From Opisthorchis felineus (taxonomy: Eukaryota; Platyhelminthes; Trematoda; Opisthorchiida; Opisthorchiidae), in the NCBI GenBank assembly GCA_004794785.1, contig SJOL01010112.1:30483-94482 (forward strand): DNA of 64,000 nt. The letters run 5' to 3'. The position numbers and the translations under genes are program-made. Of the stretch, positions 49,741-60,280 are shown piece after piece; the stretch's first letter is position 1, and each line of letters begins with the position of its first letter. The notes under the pieces were generated by a model. It had not been told where the DNA came from, ran no database searches, and worked only from the letters and a program-made list of their open reading frames with translations.

Positions 49741-49815
49741 ATGAGTCAAGAGGCCCGCCGTTGCATGGTACATACCATGAGAATATTCCTGGTAGTTTAT
49801 AATGCTATATTTCTG
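49741..49815 (+). CDS. Tetraspanin, exon 1 (start, first half of TM1)
   Basis: This begins a complete tetraspanin of about 256 residues, a four-pass membrane protein that organises receptors and adhesion molecules; in flukes such proteins are common on the tegument and extracellular vesicles. The ATG follows gaaggaaaac. The exon encodes a short basic cytosolic N-terminus (MSQEARRCMVHTMR) and the start of TM1 (IFLVVYNAIFL). It ends at gtaagt in phase 0. Without splicing the frame stops after about 40 codons, which supports the intron. Full model: 49741-49815, 49860-50048, 58388-58462, 58641-58736, 62648-62800, 62911-62931 (or 62967), 63595-63756, all joined in phase 0. Confidence 0.85.
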
Positions 49816-49859
49816 GTAAGTGCCTCTTTCAGTATTGCAAAACTGAATACGAACTTCAG

Positions 49860-50048
49860 CTAACTGGAATCGGTCTTGCCGCTGTTGGCTTCCTGATGTC
49901 AACCCAATATAAGGGCTACACAAATTCGCTTGGTCCGGATTTGTCTATCATTCCTATGTTATTGGCCGTTTTGGGAATAATGATTATTTTGGCCAGTAGC
50001 CTTGGAATTTTTGGCGCATTGCTGTCTCACAGCTGTCTTTTGGTTTGC
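49860..50048 (+). CDS. Tetraspanin, exon 2 (rest of TM1, small loop, TM2)
   Basis: A 63-codon exon after a 44-nt intron. It completes TM1 (L-T-G-I-G-L-A-A-V-G-F-L-M), encodes a small extracellular loop (STQYKGYTNSLGPDLS), and TM2 as IIPMLLAVLGIMIILASSLG, then I-F-G-A-L. The G-x-x-G-A-L pattern and the following S-H-S-C-L-L-V-C match the cytosolic turn after TM2 in the family, with a juxtamembrane Cys that may be palmitoylated. The donor is gtaagt, phase 0. The next exon is 8.3 kb away. Confidence 0.9.
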
Positions 50049-52470
50049 GTAAGTTCAATTTTGTGTTTTTGAATGAGAGCAAATTACGATGGGTAGCCAT
50101 TAGTAATTAGCTTAAAGCTGGTGGGTTTTCTTATGTATGGTATCCCCAATCCCGCTTGACCTACAGGAAGACAAGTGAGTATGACAAGCGCACCACACTG
50201 GGTAATCTACGTATATCGTTTGCCAAGATAGAGCTAACCGGCTTCAGTTCGTTTAAACTTGGATCAGATATGCAGTTGACGATGCATTCAACTGCCTTGC
50301 CCGTTTGATTTTGGTGATTATCGTACCTGAAAAAATCAGGTGGAAATGTCGCAAAACAAAAGAACTCCTCTAAGAAATTTATACATCGTCGATGAACATA
50401 GTTCTTTGTCGGGACGTAAAAAGACAGGTTTGTGTTTGACAGATGGAAATTTCTTAACATTATCAGCACCTCTGACAGGGTGAGGGATCTATATCATGGT
50501 TGAGTGATCGTCTTGCACCTGCCACATTATTACAACAAATATTACCAATATGAACCACAACTAAGGGGATAGTATGCGAAAAAAAACTCCCAACTATTGA
50601 AAGTTCATCGTCAGCATACATTGATTTGCTATGATCCGTTTCATTGTCTTTAGCCCCGGAAATTTCAAAACATTGTGATAACCTTGCCTCTGAGTGATTT
50701 TCAAGCAGTATGGTGTAGCTGCTGCTGCGAGGGGTAAGATTTAACCTATGGATCTATTCGGTGTCAAAGTTGGGACTTGTTTGTCACACTTTTTGAATTG
50801 AGCAGAATGTGCGTGACTGAGGAAACGCAGAGAGTCGTTGGTTGGTTCGCTGAGCTCGGAAATTTTACCCAGCTGAGACTATCATCAGACTTTTTTCCGA
50901 CACTTCATATGACCCGTTTAGAAGCGAAATTTTTGCGTCAAATCTTCCTTTTCCGTTCCACTAAATTCAAGTATTCTGTCTTGTTCGGTTTAGCAGTCAG
51001 GCTTTTTTTCGGACAATAGAATGTATCTCAGTAGAATTGCCGGATTAGATGTATGCTTACCAGTTTACAGCTCCAGTGAAATGTACCTTGCTCAGGAGGT
51101 CAGACAAAAACCGATTTCACTTTTTCGTTATTGATTGTGTGGATGAGAAAGTCGAGCGCCTGTCCCGCATGGGTATGCTAATTAAAACGAAGTAGGTATT
51201 TTCAGTATATTAACGCAGATCTGCACAGTGGTCCCAACGCAACAAACTTGACAGTTTAGAAAAACAGATTGGGAAAATTCACTTCAAACGTTCAAGATAT
51301 TTTGTGTCCAGCAGGCTAAGCCCCAGCTTAGGCGTTCCGGCGCTGTAGGATGGTTTATTCAGAGACTTACTTTGCAATATTGGTTTGTAACCCACTCGAG
51401 AATCTGCACTAATGCGTACTTTCAAATAGACCACAGTGTGGGCAACATCCACAGCGATGGTTATTGGAATAAGCTAGAGGGACAAAGTTCTCAACTATAC
51501 TGCCTAGCAACTGATTCCAAATTGAATTCAAATATGTTCCAAACCGTTCTGTGTCCTCAGGTAGAAAATCTCATAAAATAACGGGATCAGAAATCTAGGT
51601 ATGTTCCTTGCATGAAAGTTTGCATCAACTGATCTGCTTGGAATCAATTGGGGTTAAAAATTTGAAACGTTTTGCAGGCTGACTTCCTTGAGCTTTCAAT
51701 GGGCTTTTTGACTGTTGCAAGCTTCTCTTGTCCCCTCAGCTCGTTGCGGAACCATGGATCTCATTGTTAACAGACAACGGTGGAACACCATCATGAGGGA
51801 CCGCACAAGATGACGCACAAGATTAGTGCGTCATTTAAAGAGGCCCTCACCGTCTGCTTCACAGTACTGAGGAAATGTTCAATATGTTCTGACAATGGCT
51901 TTGAGAGCAGTACAGCAGTGATGAAATTTCGGAAGGATTTGTTCAATCTTGGACTCAAGAGCTTGACAGCGATTTTCGCAACCAACAGTCGAATCACAAG
52001 AATTTCACACTATAAAAGAGAGTTAGAGCTCATTTACGAAAAGTAATAATGTAACTTAAGAAGTTTGACTTCGCACACAGAAGGCTTTTACAACATATCA
52101 CCTGGCTGAACATTCGCCGCATCCTAACCGACTGATGTGCCCGATGTGCGTGTGTGCGTCGAGCTGCTTTGTTCTGACTACAGGTTGTGTGACAGTTACC
52201 CCGGGCAGGAAATCCATCCACTGACGAAAATGCGCTCACAATGATGGAACTGAAGTACGTCGCTGAGACTTCCGCGTGAACTGTGTTTTGCTATTAGTGG
52301 GAAAACAAATAGTAGCTGCGGTGTCCTTCGCCGAATGGGGTGGCGGAGGAATTTCCAGCACCGCGCGTTTACCTGAGGGTCTGTCAATTTGCCGTCGGTA
52401 GGTAATAACCTAAATTTTGCTCCCAATAATTTCATTTTCAAATCAATCTTGATTTGGCAAAAGAGTCAGC
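50049..52470 (+). other. Tetraspanin intron 2, first part
   Basis: No recognisable coding or RNA gene. The 102-codon minus-strand frame at 50.2-50.5 kb and the frames near 51.4-52.0 kb have no family similarity. Confidence 0.6.
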
Positions 52471-52800
52471 CGAATCCAGCTGAACCTCTCGTTTAAGAGG
52501 ATCTTCATCACCTGAATGGAGTGCACAAGACCGCCTCATGTTTCATTTGGTACGATATTCGAGATGTCGCAATACATTGTTATCTAGACGTAACACACTG
52601 CTTATAAGTTTGCTAAAAACTCTTCAACAGCCTGCAACCGGTTTTTATCTTTTTGAAACGCATAGGCGGATTCCTCGAGTTTCCGTCAACCCTATTTTCC
52701 AATTGGACGGAATTCGCCAGTTACTCTCGTTTGCACACTAATTTGGTTTGCACGGGAGACTCGAATGAACCTAACTGATCCTCTCATTTATGAAGACGAC
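52471..52800. repeat. Retrozyme-like repeat: a full ~294-bp unit plus start of the next
   Basis: The unit start (CCAGCTGAACCTCTCGTTTA, 52476) recurs as CCTAACTGATCCTCTCATTTA at 52770, giving a 294-bp period. Inside are CCTCATGTTTCATTTGGTACG, GAGATGTCGCAATACATTG and CTAAAAACTCTTCAACAG. On the minus strand the ribozyme region is eroded: the ACCGGUU remains but GAAA and CUGAUGA are lost. This copy defines the monomer length. Confidence 0.75.
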
Positions 52801-53040
52801 TGTCATATATGAGAGAGATTGAGCTGCGCTTCAGTTAATCACCCCGTGGAAAACAAATCAATGTGCAAATGAGTGTATTTCGCGAATTTCATATAATCCG
52901 GGTTCAAGTGTCATATAAAGTTGATTTAGAAACCCGGTTACTGAACTCATCTGATAAGCTCCAAGAAGGGGAAAACCGTTGGTAAGCTGTCGAAGACTTT
53001 TGAGCAATTCTGTAAACGGTGTATTACGTCGAGAAAACTT
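52801..53040 (+). repeat. Retrozyme-like repeat, opposite orientation, degenerate hammerhead
   Basis: It lies directly after the previous copy but inverted, so the ribozyme strand is now +. It reads CUGAUAA (core G changed to A), GCUCC, loop AAGA, AGGGG, AAAA (core G lost), CCGUUG, then GUAAGCUGUCGAAG. Two invariant core positions are changed, so cleavage is not expected. Confidence 0.7.
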
Positions 53041-53570
53041 AACGTTTACTTCAGAGCCCCGGAAGTCTCAAAAGCATACGACACCGCTCTCGTCGTAGAA
53101 CACCACAATTGCATCACAGAAGCACTACCAGAGCATAGCACGCCTTGATGAATTTCGACAAAATTTCGATAAACCGACGTTTCTTTAAAATTTGGCAGAC
53201 GACAGTTAAAAGAAATATTACTATGCGATTTTCAGGTCAGCCACTTAGCTCACTGCCACGAAAAGGCGGATATACCGGTAGCTGCAAGAAAGGAGGAAAC
53301 TAGAATAACACCGTAATCTCTTGCGAATAATAACAGCAGACCTTATGCAGTTCCCCGATGCCCCTGGAATTTTTCTCACGGAAAAATAAACAACGCTTTT
53401 GGTGGAGCATTTTTTTCCAAGTACGACCACCTTAGTAGAACACTAAATCTGTAGAACTAACATCCTTATAACCTTGGATGACTGGCAGCAACTTGTTGGG
53501 AGGTCAAATCAGCTTCAACGAAGCCACAATACATTTGATGTACATGCATGAAGAATCATCGGCATTAATA
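53041..53570 (+). other. Tetraspanin intron 2, nothing recognised
   Basis: No coding similarity or repeat could be supported. Confidence 0.55.
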
Positions 53571-53574
53571 TTAT

Positions 53575-54280
53575 CTCAGAATGATTCATCATCATAATCA
53601 TCATCGACAGCATTACATCAGTGTTCAACGCCGATGCTTCGCTGCCGCACAACCTTGATTTATTTGAAAGCCTTATTGTGAATAAAGGAATAAAGGTGGA
53701 CGGGGAAGGGACTTACTGCTAGCTTACTACAATCATTCCGAGGTGCCTACACCTCCAGACAATCATTCAGGCAACCTGGGTAGAAATTGACAACAAGAAC
53801 GCCATTGACATCGGTTGGCAGCCACATCTAGCAGCGTCTCTAACCAGGCGCAGAGGGGATCTCGCGGTCCCCATCCTGGAAGGCGAGTAGCACCGACAGC
53901 ATCCAAACGTTCCGTAATCTCCTGATACTCCTCTGCCAGGTCAAGGGTTGGCCACTTCTCTGCTTCCGCCACTCTGAACTGGGCACGAAAATAGCACTCT
54001 TTTCGGCAAACAATGGTTCGGTATGCGCAATATATGGCCTAACCAACGCAGCTTCTGGTGCTGAACACATTCTTCAATGAAAGTACTTGTTGCACAACCG
54101 ATACGCCGACACCAACCCACACGAGCTATGGTTCTGAGACAACGACTGTCGAACACCTGAAGGCGTCTCAGTTCCTCTGCCCGAACAGGCCAAGTCTCAC
54201 AGCCGTACAACAAAACAGCCCGTACTGTAGCTTGATATACACGTCCCTTGAGGTTCAGGGATACACCGTTTGTGATGTTA
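53575..54280 (-). pseudogene. RTE-like LINE relic, copy 3 (5'-truncated 3' end)
   Basis: The minus strand encodes the C-terminal part of the same LINE family as copy 2: [74 protein letters not shown], then in another frame DLAEEYQEITERLDAVGATR, LPGWG, CQWRSCCQFLPRL. Compared with copy 2 a 10-codon block (N-E-A-x-R-K-R-V-F) is missing between C-R-R-I and G-C-A-T. The 3' UTR matches that of copy 2 and ends in an ATC/ATG trinucleotide tract (53580-53607). 5' truncation is usual for target-primed retroposition. Confidence 0.83.
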
Positions 54281-57200
54281 AAAACAACCAGGTAAACGAT
54301 TAGAGATGGAAAAGGAATTCCGAAGTATTGCAAAAAGTCTTAGTAGCAGTTTGATCGACAGCCACGTATTCCAAGTATGTAATCCGGATTTTTTGGATTT
54401 CCGAGCACTGCTGATGATTTCCAAGGAGGATGGAACAGCTGTAAAGTACATCTCAGCTATTCAGCATAGACTAACCTTACTTACAGGACGAAATCGATAG
54501 TCAAAAATCCGGATAAGTTGTTAGTTATTCGAATAACATTTAACCAGTACGAATAAGGTTTTCACTTGATAACCAGAGAATTCTAAGTTCCTATGTTGAA
54601 CTCGTTTTTTTTTGGCTGAATTTTTTGGTTTTTATCACCTGCGTAGAGTTGAAAGTGTCTTGTGATTACGAGATTGTTTCGATAGTAATGAGATACAAGG
54701 GCGTTGGATTTCTTGAGCAGGGGATCTTTAACAAGCCATAGAACAATTCTTGACAGTCTGCCGTCAGTTTTGCCGTGCACTCATTAATTTTCTAAGTAGT
54801 ACAATTTATTGAGGAGAAATAACTCAATATCCTTAAAATCAGCCCCATTAACTATGTCTTCACCTAGGCATTGTTCATTTGATTGAAGAATATGATTTAT
54901 GTTCACCCCCGCTGATACCATCTTAGTTAAAAAGGATTTTTATGCAACAATGATTGAATCATTTTTCGTGTGGGAAAGGCAAGATGCCGGCTTTCTATGC
55001 CGCTGGCCCAGAATTCACAAGTCGACAATGGTGAAACAGCAACCGAATGAAGTTACTGTCGCTACAGAACTCCATGAGGTCAACAGGCTAGTCTCAAAGT
55101 GAACTGGCTTGATCGATAGCTGGATAAATAGCGGCTGTTGCGCAGCTGATATGCTGATGTAAGACGATGGAATTATAACATGAGATTGAGAACTTACTTC
55201 CCAAGTTTTCGACGACACCGTTCATATTCCTCATAAAAGTACCTCCAGGTATTACACAATTCACCCGTCCGTCACAGTGACAAGAACGGACAACTATTGT
55301 ACTTGTTCGTAATGTCAATGCACCACAGGGTATTTTGGTTACATAAAAACGAAAGTTCTAAAACTTAGTCTCACAAAATTGATAAATTCCATCACATTCT
55401 GAAAAGAGGTTTAGAAAATATTCAGGGACATCAGGGTTTTTGTCAACGGGTTTCAGAGGGCATTTGTAGTGTTTGGCCTTCCAAGTTTGTGGGCGGACCA
55501 CTGTTCTTGGACTAGCATTCCACTGGGGTTGTCATTTGCTCTCGAACCGTCTGAAGTTTATTTTTATGGTGTCTTTGGAGGTCTGGCAGAAAAATTCACA
55601 CTTAGATAGTGTGGGGGTTTTCCAAAAGAGATTCACCGACTGAAATTGTTTTTTATGGATAGAGAGCAAGTTGGATGCGATAATGATAACTTGAAAAAAT
55701 ACCCGGCTGTCTTCCGATGAGGTCATAATTTGGCCATTCTGTGTCATATTCGGGGACAACTAGCAATCAGCAACAAAAGATAAGGCTGCAGCAGAACAGC
55801 ACAGCAACGTCCTTGGCTGGAAACTGAAGCCAGATCATCAGTCAACCACTACGACAGTCCTGGCCTATTCTCCAATTCGGGTTTGTCTGTCAAGCGCCGA
55901 TCAATACACCACAGGTTGTTCGATACATATTTTGCCACTTGATGTGCTAATCCTATTCGCCAATGAATTTCGAGTCTTCCGTGTGTGTCTTCCTGGAAGT
56001 TGTTCACGTGATCTTCGAACGTACAAAACGATCGATTAGAACGTAAGAGCATTTATGATTACAACCAGTAGGTGTGTCGACTTTGAGGCATTTTACGCTG
56101 TCATACAATTTTTGGAAGCTAATTGTGAACTTCAAATAGGTCATCTTGGATGGGGAAAAAAGTACTTCTGATGAGAAACACAGGGCTGAAACTTTTGGGG
56201 ACAAACATATTTCTCATCTTACTTTTGTGTCTACCTCACCAAGCGCTTGGTCATTTCATGAAATTTAGAGACGAATTTGGTTATCATATTTAGGTACGTA
56301 TCCTATTTATGTGGTGGAGGTCAAATCGTCTGAATACGGGCAGCGGTTTAGAATTGTGCGAAAACTCTTCTCCATGTTTACTGGATGTAGGCCGGCGTCG
56401 AATGTAGTTGCGGAATATGGTCCAGTACGTTGTCTTCTCTCTTGCACTCTGTCCCCTAGCTTGATTTCTTCATTTACCTGCATAATTACTTTGGGCAACA
56501 CAATCAGCCAATGGAGCAACACGAATCATAGTCAAGACTATCCCCTCAATGCGCCATCACACATATTACTTATATCTACTTATAGGCTGTTTGCATTTTT
56601 CAACGCTAGTTCTTCCAACAAATCGTAACCAATCAGTGTATTAATGCGGTTCCAGAGTGTTTGCCCGTGGAGCCCTCTCCTCTAATATGATGAAGCAAGA
56701 CACTTGATGATGAACTTACTTACTTGATAAGTTGTTGCATACGAGTATGGTGTTTACATGCGACTTTTCTCCTCATTAAAGTCCGGAACAGTGCTCAGTA
56801 AATTTCCCACCTTAGTCGCAACTAAATCCTAGATACCCTGTTCAAGGCCACTGAAACAAGAGAACTCGACTGCAGGCAACAAGTAAGGGTTTGCAATGGC
56901 CTGTTGCTCATTTAAACATAGTGCTTACTAAGGTAATTGAATCCGTGTACAAAATGGTTATCCAGATTGAAGAGTTTCGCCCGAAAACGCAATCAAGAAA
57001 GTAAAGCGGAAAGGTACAGAAATGAGCCAGAGAATCCACGAATTAATTGAACGCAGCAAGGATGAGGGGAGATACAATGAAAGATGTGCACAACGCAAAG
57101 GCGATTCGAGCATACGGTAGGGTCAGTGAGTTTAATTTTAGGTGACGCAGTGGGTACACTGTGAAAAGTACGTCAGCAATCGTAGTCATTTAAATAGGCT

Positions 57201-57685
57201 ATAGAAATAGTCACCAAGGATGAGTCTTATTGCGCGTAAAGGTTAAAACTTCACAATTTGATTTCATTTTTTCGGATTTATGTCGGCCTGAGGACGAGCA
57301 AATGATTGTACACGCTACTCGACACTTGGCATAAACATATATATCAAGGAAAGGGCGTCAGTTTGTTCGGCTAAAACGTAGGCGTGGATTACCAGTTTCA
57401 CTGACCACCAGGACATCCGTGACACAGCTTGTAGTATTCATCATTTTTTGTTCCTAACTGATAATCGCTTTCAGAGATTGGTCATATTCTTTGGTTTATT
57501 CTAAAACCGGACACCCTCAGGTTTACATGTTGTTCGGATCGCTCAGTGCAAACTGCTTATGGTGTCAAGCTAAGTGCGTCTGGGTCAGCCAGTATTGAAA
57601 GTGCCTGAAAATAGTTGTCGAAAAAATAGAAAATTGCAAGCATAGAACTTTGAAATTACGACAGATTGGGATTTGTCGCCATCCT
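54281..57685 (+). other. Tetraspanin intron 2, middle part
   Basis: 3.4 kb without a supported gene or repeat. A frame at 56.31-56.63 kb of 105 codons has no family similarity. Confidence 0.6.
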
Positions 57686-57689
57686 TTAC

Positions 57690-57910
57690 ACGGGCGAGAT
57701 GGCTCAGTGGTTAGAGCGCGAATTTACTGACCGGAAGGTCCGTGGTTTGAACCAGAACTCTGCCTCTCAGTTTCTCCTGTTTAGGCTTGGGCAAACTGGC
57801 AGTATCCCAGTCGCCATGCTTCCTTCTGGTAGCATTGCAGTTAAGCACCGAAAGGATACTAAAGCTGAACGATTTCTTTTAAAGCGAGTATGGTGTTACA
57901 ATGGTTTGAT
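57690..57910 (+). mobile_element. tRNA-derived SINE, copy 2
   Basis: It has an RNA polymerase III-type head: A-box GATGGCTCAGTGGTTAGAGC, then ATTTACTGACCGGAAGGTCC and the B-box GTGGTTTGAACC. The body continues with GTTTAGGCTTGGGCAAACTG and GCAGTATCCCAG and matches the 22.3-kb copy (minus strand) block by block. The acceptor arm does not close properly, so it is a SINE and not a functional tRNA gene. Confidence 0.8.
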
Positions 57911-58003
57911 CTGAGTGCCATTCACTTGGCTATGAGTTGACAACAAACAAACTATTGTGGTGATCGGTGGTTACTTCATAGTCGTCGCAAGGATACTGTC
58001 TGT

Positions 58004-58057
58004 TTTCAGAGAGGTTTGGTAAACAATCCACCGATTGTTTACCAAACCTCTCTGAAA
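58004..58057. repeat. Perfect inverted repeat, 25-bp arms, 4-base loop
   Basis: The left arm runs 58004-58028 (TTTCAGAGAGGTTTGG...CAATC), the loop CACC is 58029-58032, and the right arm 58033-58057 is its exact reverse complement. It lies in tetraspanin intron 2 just after the SINE. Such a perfect hairpin is either young or maintained. It could be a foldback or replication-derived inversion, or a small-RNA hairpin. Confidence 0.93.
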
Positions 58058-58387
58058 CGATGACTACCCAATCGGTCCCAAACATTTTCCAGTTGATTGG
58101 ATACTGTCTCTTCTTATAGGTCACGTACCGAGGGACAGTGACCTTTTTCCAGTACGATTAGGATCCCTGGTTAAATGCGACGTACACTCTACTTTAATAT
58201 CACTTGACACACCAAGCGTTAAACCCCAGATGCTTTGAGTTTTGTTTGCCATGACAACTAGAGTATGTAGTGTAGATGAGTACACCGGTCTGAAGAAACA
58301 CCACCGAAATCAAGCTTGCTTTCGTCAACACTGCTATTCTCTTACGGTCGCTCATGACTCAGCGAGGTATTTGCACTTTGTTTACAG

Positions 58388-58462
58388 TATTCGGGCATAT
58401 TGCTGCTTCTCCTGCTTGGTGAAATAGCTCTTGGTTGTGCAGCCTTCACGGAACAGGATAAG
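58388..58462 (+). CDS. Tetraspanin, exon 3 (TM3)
   Basis: A 25-codon exon with acceptor ...ctttgtttacag and donor gtaagc, phase 0 on both sides. The product YSGILLLLLLGEIALGCAAF is the third membrane helix, with the Glu commonly seen in tetraspanin TM3, followed by TEQDK at the start of the large loop. Confidence 0.92.
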
Positions 58463-58640
58463 GTAAGCTCTAAAGTGTGGATTAAGCATCATTCGGTGTA
58501 TTGTCTACACAAGTGTACATAGCAGAGCAAGCTACACTGGAATTTTGAATTAGTTTTTTGAAGCTATCCTGATATATTGAGTGGTATAATAACTTCTCAA
58601 ATGATAACTATTTTCCCCTTCGTGTTTTGCTGCTTTTTAG

Positions 58641-58736
58641 GTGGAACACAAAGCGGAAGTTGGTATTGTTCAAATCATGGCACAATATATGAAAACGAAC
58701 GAGACCAGATTCGGAGTTGATTATGTGCAAAGAAAG
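58641..58736 (+). CDS. Tetraspanin, exon 4 (first part of large extracellular loop)
   Basis: A 32-codon exon, acceptor tgctttttag and donor gtgagt, phase 0. It encodes the A/B helices of the large loop: VEHKAEVGIVQIMAQYMKTN, an N-E-T sequon (possible N-glycosylation), then F-G-V-D-Y-V-Q-R-K. In the family the segment just before CCG ends with an aromatic/basic sequence like this. Confidence 0.9.
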
Positions 58737-59400
58737 GTGAGTCCAAAAATTATGCTGACACGAGAATGATGTTCTCTTGAGCTGAGTTTCATGGCTGGTT
58801 TGAACGACTTAACAACACCGAATTTGTTACGGATTTACCCAGTCAGAAGAAAAATTCCTGTATGATGGTCTTTTGAGCGAGTATCTATGGCTCTGTTACA
58901 CATGAATCATTTAATTGACCAAATTCTGATTGAATTTAGAATTGGTCAATTGGTTTCAATCACAGGCACGTTCTGAGTGAAATTAACCGAGAGGCGGACC
59001 TGGGAACGAAGTAAGAAAATGCTAACCAATAAACCGAGTCAGATCGACAGCTGTCACCTCCCTGGATGAGGACCCTGGAACTCAACTCATCGGTGATTAA
59101 TGACGCTAACAGACATAGCTCAATCACACAGTCAGTGGCACTCGTGCATCAAGGCTGTCGCCCTCAGTGCGTAGCTGCCCAGTCTTCTAAACGCCATCGC
59201 CTCCAATGCTTGGCTGTACTTTCAGCGCTGTCTCATTTTCCGGTGAACGAAGCTTTGTCAGCCGGAACCAGAGAACCCTTGATGTATGTGGTTATAGCTG
59301 ATAAACTGAACTGATTTTCAATCATTTTGTACTGCGTTATATATGGGGTTGGACTCAGTTTGCCTACTTAAAATGACTTGATCGTCTTCTAGGAGACCCA
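58737..59400 (+). other. Tetraspanin intron 4, first part
   Basis: No gene or repeat is recognised. The intron continues through the repeats below to 62647. Confidence 0.6.
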
Positions 59401-59715
59401 ACCAAGTCCAGCTCAATCTCTCATTTATGATGGTCCTCCTCAACTGATGCAGCACATTCAGTTGAAGCGGACCATCATAAGCGAGATATTCATCTAAATT
59501 CAGCTTAGTCTGCCTTCAAAATCTAATTTGTGTGTAAATGAGGGCATTTGGTGAAATCTGTCCAATTTCGACCTCAAGCAGGACATAAAGATGACGGAAA
59601 CCCAGGGACTGCGCCAACCTGATTAGCACCAAACAGGGCGAAACCGGTCGTAGGCTGTCGAGGTGTTTTCAGCGACTTTATGAGTAGTGTGTTACATCCA
59701 GTCCCTTCTTTCTTC
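59400..59715 (+). repeat. Retrozyme-like repeat with head-to-head junction and near-intact hammerhead
   Basis: The left end carries the unit start in + orientation (CAGCTCAATCTCTCATTTATG), which meets the inverted unit start at about 59459 to form a hairpin-like junction (TTATGATGGTCC with GGACCATCATAA). The ribozyme strand is +, at 59613-59655: GCCAAC, CUGAUUA, GCACC, AAAC, AGGGC, GAAA, CCGGUC, GUAGGC. Core G8 is U, stem I has one A-A mismatch, and stem II is weakened, so it is probably inactive. Confidence 0.75.
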
Positions 59716-60164
59716 AGAAGTGAGGCTATATCTTCCCGTTGTCCTTCCATCTTCGAGTGATACTTACCCAGCCTTTGTCTTTTCAGTTTATTAAATACTG
59801 ATTTTGAATCACATCCGGAGCATTTGGATTTTGCATTTTATTACGCCCAGGGAACATAAGTTCCATGATTTTTATGAAACTGTGAATCTCTTCACTAATG
59901 GTGAATATTACGCCATAGCAATTTGGAAAATGACTGGGTTCACATTTTTGGTCTGGTTCGGTAACAGCAAAGCTTGGCTACGAGAGCGAAGGTAATCTCA
60001 ACTTAATAGCATGAGATAAGTTGACTTGTTCGCTCTTGTCTTGACGCTTGCACAATTAAAAAAACTCCATTTATGTCATTCTGCTGGGAAGGTATTTTTA
60101 TTTCCGAAGGGAACCAGCTGCGAAGCGAAAGGGCACTGGCAGTGTACGCAGAATAGGGCCACTA

Positions 60165-60280
60165 CTTGGAGAGGCATTACTCAAGAGTTTGCTGAAAACT
60201 CTTCGGTGGTCCACAACCGGTTTTGCTCTTGTTAAGTCCCATCACGAAGGTGCAGTCCCCAAGTTTCCGTACTGAAACTG
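60165..60280 (-). repeat. Retrozyme-like repeat, degenerate hammerhead fragment
   Basis: The + strand shows GTTTGCTGAAAACTCTTCGG, ACAACCGGTTTTGCTC and CCCCAAGTTTCCGT. On the minus strand the ribozyme region reads CGUGAUGGGA, AACAAGAGC, AAAACCGGUUGUGG, with core positions lost. Confidence 0.65.

Noticed and set aside
49816..49832. 17-nt intron in the tetraspanin using the first CAG
   Set aside because: It is too short to splice; the acceptor at 49859 gives a 44-nt intron and a normal TM1.
50161..50469. 102-codon minus-strand frame in tetraspanin intron 2
   Set aside because: No recognisable family or promoter; the length is not unusual by chance.
57694..57766. Functional tRNA gene
   Set aside because: A and B boxes are present, but the acceptor arm has mismatches and the sequence continues into a SINE body shared with 22.3 kb.
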